Shown in pieces: positions 60,366-64,000 of a stretch of 64,000 bases of DNA. A program made the position numbers and the translations under genes. The DNA lies in the NCBI RefSeq assembly GCF_041242975.1, contig NZ_CP162488.1, positions 2,780,001 to 2,844,000 of the forward strand, given 5' to 3'. The notes beneath the pieces are model-generated. The model was not told the DNA's origin. It saw nothing but the letters and a program-made list of their open reading frames with translations, and did no database searches. Every line of letters starts with the position of its first letter. Positions within the stretch are counted from its first letter, which is position 1. This DNA is from Xanthomonas sp. DAR 35659. Lineage in GTDB: Bacteria > Pseudomonadota > Gammaproteobacteria > Xanthomonadales > Xanthomonadaceae.

Positions 60366-62957
60366 TCAGGCGGCGACGGTGGCGGCCACGTCCTGGTAGT
60401 CCTGGATCTGATCGAAGTTCATGTAGCGATAGATCTGCTCGCCACTGGTCTTGATCACGCCCACGTCGGCCATGTACTCGTCCTTGGTCGGGATCCGCCC
60501 CAGGCGCGAGCAGATCGCCGCCAGCTCCGCCGAGCCCAGGTACACGTTGGTGTTGCGGCCCAGGCGGTTGGGGAAGTTGCGGGTGGAGGTGGAGAACACC
60601 GTGGCGCCCTCGCGCGCCTGCGCCTGGTTGCCCATGCACAGCGAGCAACCCGGCATTTCCATGCGCGCACCGGCGGCGCCGAAGGTGCCGTAGTGGCCTT
60701 CCTTGGTCAGCTCCGAGGCGTCCATCTTGGTCGGCGGCGCGACCCACAGGCGGGTCGGGATGTCGCGCTTGCCTTCCAGCAGCTTGGCCGCGGCGCGGAA
60801 GTGGCCGATGTTGGTCATGCACGAGCCGATGAACACTTCGTCGATCGCCGCACCGGCCACGTCGGACAGGGTCTTCACGTCGTCCGGGTCGTTCGGGCAG
60901 GCCACGATCGGCTCGTGGATGTCGGCCAGGTCGATCTCGATCACCGCCGCGTACTCGGCGTCGGCATCGGGCTCGAGCAGCTGCGGGTCGGCCAGCCACT
61001 CCTCCATCTTCTTGATCCGCCGCGCCAGCGAGCGCGCGTCGGCGTAGCCTTCGGCGATCATCCACTTCAGCAGGGTGATGTTGCTGGTCAGGTACTCGAC
61101 GATCGGCTCCTTGTTCAGGCGCACCGTGCAACCGGCGGCCGAACGCTCGGCGGAGGCGTCGGACAGTTCGAACGCCTGCTCCACCTTCAGCTCCGGCAGG
61201 CCTTCGATCTCCAGGATGCGACCGGAGAAGATGTTCTTCTTGCCCTGCTTGGCCACGGTCAGCAGGCCCTGCTTGATCGCGTACAGCGGGATCGCGTTGA
61301 CCAGATCGCGCAGGGTCACGCCCGGCTGCATCTGCCCCTTGAAGCGCACCAGCACGCTCTCGGGCATGTCCAGCGGCATGACGCCGGTGGCGGCGGCGAA
61401 GGCGACCAGGCCGGAACCGGCCGGGAACGAGATACCGATCGGGAAGCGGGTGTGCGAGTCGCCGCCGGTGCCGACGGTGTCGGGCAGCAGCATGCGGTTG
61501 AGCCAGCTGTGGATCACGCCGTCGCCCGGACGCAGCGACACGCCGCCACGGGTGGAAATGAATTCCGGCAGGGTGTGGTGGGTCTTGACGTCGACCGGCT
61601 TGGGGTACGCGGCGGTGTGGCAGAACGACTGCATCACCAGGTCGGCGGAGAAGCCCAGGCAGGCCAGGTCCTTCAGCTCGTCGCGGGTCATCGGGCCGGT
61701 GGTGTCCTGCGAGCCCACCGAGGTCATCTTCGGTTCGCAGTAGGTGCCCGGGCGCATGCCCTGGCCTTCGGGCAGGCCGCAGGCACGGCCGACCATCTTC
61801 TGCGCCAGCGAGAAGCCCTTGCCGGTGTCCGGCGGGTCCATCGGCAGGCGGAACAGGGTCGAGGCCGGCAGGCCCAGGAACTCGCGCGCCTTGGCGGTGA
61901 GGCCACGGCCGACGATCAGCGGGATGCGGCCGCCGGCGCGCACTTCGTCGAACAGCACGTCCGACTTCATCGCGAACTCGGCGATCACCTGCCCGTTCTT
62001 CAGCGCCTTACCCTCGTACGGGCGCAGCTCGACCACGTCGCCGTGCTCCATCTGCGACACGTCCAGCTCGATCGGCAAGGCGCCCGCGTCTTCCATGGTG
62101 TTGTAGAAGATCGGCGCGATCTTCGACCCCAGGCACACGCCGCCGAAGCGCTTGTTGGGGATGTACGGGATGTCCTCGCCGGTCCACCACAGCACCGAGT
62201 TGGTCGCCGACTTGCGCGAGGAACCGGTGCCGACCACGTCGCCGACATAGGCGACCAGATGGCCCTTGGCCTTGAGATCGGCGATGGCCTGGATCGGGCC
62301 GCGCTTGCCGTCTTCTTCCGGCTCGAACGGGGCGCCGTCGCGCTTGTTCTTGAGCATCGCCAGCGCGTGCAGCGGGATGTCGGGGCGGGTGGTGGCGTCC
62401 GGCGCCGGCGAAAGATCGTCGGTGTTGGTCTCGCCCGGCACCTTGAACACGGTGATGGTCAGGCTCTGCGGCACTTCCGGCTTGCTGGTGAACCACTCGG
62501 CCTCGGCCCAGCTCTGCAGCACCGCCTTGGCATGCGCGTTGCCGGCCTCGGCCTTCTCCTGCACGTCGTGGAAGGCGTCGAAGATCAGCAGCGTGTGCTT
62601 CAGGCCCTCGGCGGCGACTGCACCGAGTTCGGCGTTGTCCAGCAGTTCGATCAGCGGATGGATGTTGTAGCCGCCGAGCATGGTGCCCAGCAGTTCGGTG
62701 GCGCGGGTGGGCGAGATCAGCGGGGTCTTCTCGCTGCCGAAGGCGACCGCGGCCAGGTACGAGGCCTTGACCTTGGCGGCGTCGTCGACGCCGGCCGGCA
62801 CGCGATGGCTCAGCAGTTCGACCAGGAACGTCTCCTCGCCGGCCGGCGGGTTCTTCAGCAGTTCGATGACCTGCGCGGTCTGCTGCGCGCTCAGCGGCAG
62901 CGGCGGGATTCCGAGCGCGGCGCGCTCTGCAACGTGGTGGCGGTAGGCTTCCAACAT
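60366..62957 (-). CDS. acnB: Aconitate hydratase B
   Basis: TCA-cycle aconitase, also able to act as 2-methylisocitrate dehydratase; [4Fe-4S] enzyme. It has 863 residues, standard for AcnB, which unlike AcnA has the N-terminal HEAT-like domain ([20 protein letters not shown]). The cluster Cys residues are visible in [15 protein letters not shown] and [13 protein letters not shown]; the active-site segment [11 protein letters not shown] is present. A GGAGAA ribosome site precedes the start. A VapBC-type pair lies between it and acnA. Confidence 0.98.
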   Translation of the reverse strand: MLEAYRHHVAERAALGIPPLPLSAQQTAQVIELLKNPPAGEETFLVELLSHRVPAGVDDAAKVKASYLAAVAFGSEKTPLISPTRATELLGTMLGGYNIHPLIELLDNAELGAVAAEGLKHTLLIFDAFHDVQEKAEAGNAHAKAVLQSWAEAEWFTSKPEVPQSLTITVFKVPGETNTDDLSPAPDATTRPDIPLHALAMLKNKRDGAPFEPEEDGKRGPIQAIADLKAKGHLVAYVGDVVGTGSSRKSATNSVLWWTGEDIPYIPNKRFGGVCLGSKIAPIFYNTMEDAGALPIELDVSQMEHGDVVELRPYEGKALKNGQVIAEFAMKSDVLFDEVRAGGRIPLIVGRGLTAKAREFLGLPASTLFRLPMDPPDTGKGFSLAQKMVGRACGLPEGQGMRPGTYCEPKMTSVGSQDTTGPMTRDELKDLACLGFSADLVMQSFCHTAAYPKPVDVKTHHTLPEFISTRGGVSLRPGDGVIHSWLNRMLLPDTVGTGGDSHTRFPIGISFPAGSGLVAFAAATGVMPLDMPESVLVRFKGQMQPGVTLRDLVNAIPLYAIKQGLLTVAKQGKKNIFSGRILEIEGLPELKVEQAFELSDASAERSAAGCTVRLNKEPIVEYLTSNITLLKWMIAEGYADARSLARRIKKMEEWLADPQLLEPDADAEYAAVIEIDLADIHEPIVACPNDPDDVKTLSDVAGAAIDEVFIGSCMTNIGHFRAAAKLLEGKRDIPTRLWVAPPTKMDASELTKEGHYGTFGAAGARMEMPGCSLCMGNQAQAREGATVFSTSTRNFPNRLGRNTNVYLGSAELAAICSRLGRIPTKDEYMADVGVIKTSGEQIYRYMNFDQIQDYQDVAATVAA

Positions 62958-63009
62958 GCGGGTTCTCCGGAAAAATACGGTGGGGATGTGCGGTAGCGGC
63001 GGCGCGGCG

Positions 63010-63417
63010 TCAGCCGGCAGGCTTGGGGACGATGATCTTCAGGCCCTTGAAGTAATCGCGGAAAAAACGGTCGTCGCGGGTGATCAGGCCATCGCATTGC
63101 AGCAGCGCATGCGCACCGATCAGGAAATCGGCCACCACCCGCTCGCGCTTGCCGCCGCGGGCGCGGAAGCGGCGCTGCATCTCGCCGGCGCGCAGGGCCG
63201 ACTTGGCCTCCAGCGCGCTGAAGCGGATGCTCATGTCCTCCAGCACCGACAAGGCCTCGGCGCCGTCGCGCAGCGCGCTGCACACCTCGGCCAGGACGAT
63301 GTCGCAGACCACCACCGGGCCGGTGCTCAGGCACTGCCGCAGGCAGGCTTCGGCGGCGTCGGCCTGGGGGCCGTCGGCCAGGAGGTCCACCAGCACGGAC
63401 GAGTCGATGGCGATCAT
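63010..63417 (-). CDS. vapC: PIN-domain ribonuclease toxin, VapC-type
   Basis: 135 residues, a PIN fold with the acidic active-site residues in place: Asp5 in [13 protein letters not shown], Glu in LAEVCSAL, Asp in [11 protein letters not shown] and the [12 protein letters not shown] region. PIN-domain VapC toxins cut RNA, often initiator tRNA. It overlaps the antitoxin gene by 4 nt, which is the usual antitoxin-first order, and lies 52 nt upstream of acnB, so read-through into acnB is possible. Confidence 0.9.
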   Translation of the reverse strand: MIAIDSSVLVDLLADGPQADAAEACLRQCLSTGPVVVCDIVLAEVCSALRDGAEALSVLEDMSIRFSALEAKSALRAGEMQRRFRARGGKRERVVADFLIGAHALLQCDGLITRDDRFFRDYFKGLKIIVPKPAG

Positions 63418-63677
63418 GCGCCGGCGTCGGGCTCGGGCTCGAACGGATCGCCCGGGGCGCGGCCGCGGATGGCGCGCATCGCCTCATCGGTGCTGGCGAA
63501 GCCGTCGAGCTTGAAGCGGCCGCGGGCGCGTGAGATGGCATCGTCCACGCTCTTGCGCAGGATGATCCGGCCGCCGTCCAGTTCCACCTTCAGGATGGTG
63601 CCCTTGCTCAGGCCCAGCGCATCGCGCACGGCCTTGGGCAGGGTGATCTGACCGCGCTCGGCGACAGTGGCTTCCAT
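63414..63677 (-). CDS. vapB: AbrB/SpoVT-type antitoxin, VapB-type
   Basis: 87 residues. The N-terminal swapped-hairpin DNA-binding domain of AbrB/MazE type is clear: VAERGQITLPKAVRDALGL, KGTILKVELDGG. The C-terminal tail should neutralise the PIN toxin. The start at 63677 has a GGAG ribosome site. Repeats in its promoter region (CATAC motifs at 63695-63766) are the likely autoregulatory operator. Confidence 0.9.
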   Translation of the reverse strand: MEATVAERGQITLPKAVRDALGLSKGTILKVELDGGRIILRKSVDDAISRARGRFKLDGFASTDEAMRAIRGRAPGDPFEPEPDAGA

Positions 63678-63694
63678 GGGGCGGGCTCCACAAG

Positions 63695-63766
63695 GTATGC
63701 ACGAATTTTACATACTTGAAGCGTCATACTCAAGCCCGCATACAGCACGGGTCACACCTGCCATAC
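63695..63766 (-). promoter_or_regulatory. vapBC promoter with CATAC/GTATG operator repeats
   Basis: On the minus strand: -35 TTGAGT (63728-63733), 17-nt spacer, -10 TAAAAT (63705-63710). CATAC occurs at 63711, 63725 and 63739, exactly 14 nt apart, and again at 63762. GTATG at 63695-63699 makes an inverted pair with 63711-63715 around the -10. Confidence 0.7.
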
Positions 63767-63826
63767 ACACTGAATCGGTCAGAATGACCGCAGTCCCTAC
63801 AGCCGCGATGCCATAGGAGTTCCGTG

Positions 63827-64000
63827 ATGAGCGATTCCTTTTCCACCCGCACCTCGCTCGAGGTCAACGGCCAACGCTACGCCTACTACAGCCTGCCCAA
63901 GCTCGCCGAGCGCTTCGACATCGCCCGCCTGCCCTACTCGCTGAAGATCCTGCTGGAAAACCTGTTGCGCCACGAAGACGGTGGCGTGACCGTGGGCAAG
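63827..64000 (+). CDS. acnA: Aconitate hydratase A (3' end beyond window)
   Basis: The first 58 codons are visible: MSDSFSTRTSLEVNGQRYAY, then LPKLAERF and LPYSLKILLENLLRHEDGG, which are diagnostic of AcnA / IRP-type aconitases. AGGAG at 63815-63819 supplies the ribosome site. It is divergent from vapBC and shares the ~150-nt control region that holds the CATAC repeats. Confidence 0.95.
   Translation, partial: MSDSFSTRTSLEVNGQRYAYYSLPKLAERFDIARLPYSLKILLENLLRHEDGGVTVGK

Overview
The window is a GC-rich stretch (roughly 68-70% G+C by eye) of a gammaproteobacterial chromosome, most likely a Xanthomonas or close Xanthomonadaceae relative. The grounds are the flagellar/chemotaxis gene order (flhB-flhA-flhF-flhG-fliA-cheY-cheZ-cheA-motC-motD-ParC-ParP), which is shared with Pseudomonas; the large tandem array of Tsr-like chemoreceptors; and the 'GGGAATCGGGAATGGGGA' intergenic repeats. 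The species call is inference. No rRNA, tRNA, insertion sequence, phage gene or CRISPR array was seen.

Layout. (1) 1-13718: late flagellar export and regulatory genes (flhB partial, flhA, flhF, flhG, fliA), then the core chemotaxis genes cheY, cheZ, cheA, the stator pair motC/motD, and the ParC-like ATPase/ParP-like adaptor that place chemosensory arrays at the pole. (2) 13897-16656: a second signalling operon (STAS protein, CheY-like regulator, second CheA). (3) 16657-49971: eleven complete methyl-accepting chemotaxis proteins (called MCP1-MCP11 here) on the plus strand. Interspersed are an outer-membrane beta-barrel gene, ycgR, cheW, a small secreted protein, and a lone receptor-sensor domain without a signalling tail. 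A decayed MCP 5' end may lie at about 31256. (4) 50007-52597: cheR-cheD-cheB. (5) 52664-58367: two large cyclic-di-GMP proteins, one DosP-like PAS-PAS-GAF-GGDEF-EAL and one periplasmic beta-propeller-GGDEF. (6) 58527-64000: unrelated minus-strand genes (DUF1963-type protein, acnB, a VapBC-type toxin-antitoxin pair) and the divergent start of acnA.

How it fits together. FliA (sigma-28) is encoded at 5890-6639. Thirteen sites of the form (T)(A/C)AAG/TTT - exactly 11 nt - G(C/T)CGNTAN occur ahead of almost every later chemotaxis transcription unit: STAS-cheY-cheA2, most MCPs, ycgR, cheW and cheRDB. The region therefore reads as a FliA regulon placed beside its own sigma factor. Receptors feed two CheA kinases, with CheW and ParP as couplers. 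CheR, CheD and CheB set receptor modification, and CheY, CheZ and the MotCD stator are the output. YcgR and the two c-di-GMP enzymes suggest a link between chemotaxis and second-messenger control of motility.

The most unusual points are: receptors with five HAMP-like units in register at about 45-residue spacing; mosaic exchange between receptors; the tailless 4-helix-bundle sensor with its own FliA promoter; a six-copy 35-residue repeat in ParP; non-receptor envelope or secreted proteins in MCP operons; and a terminator whose U-tract doubles as a FliA -35 element.
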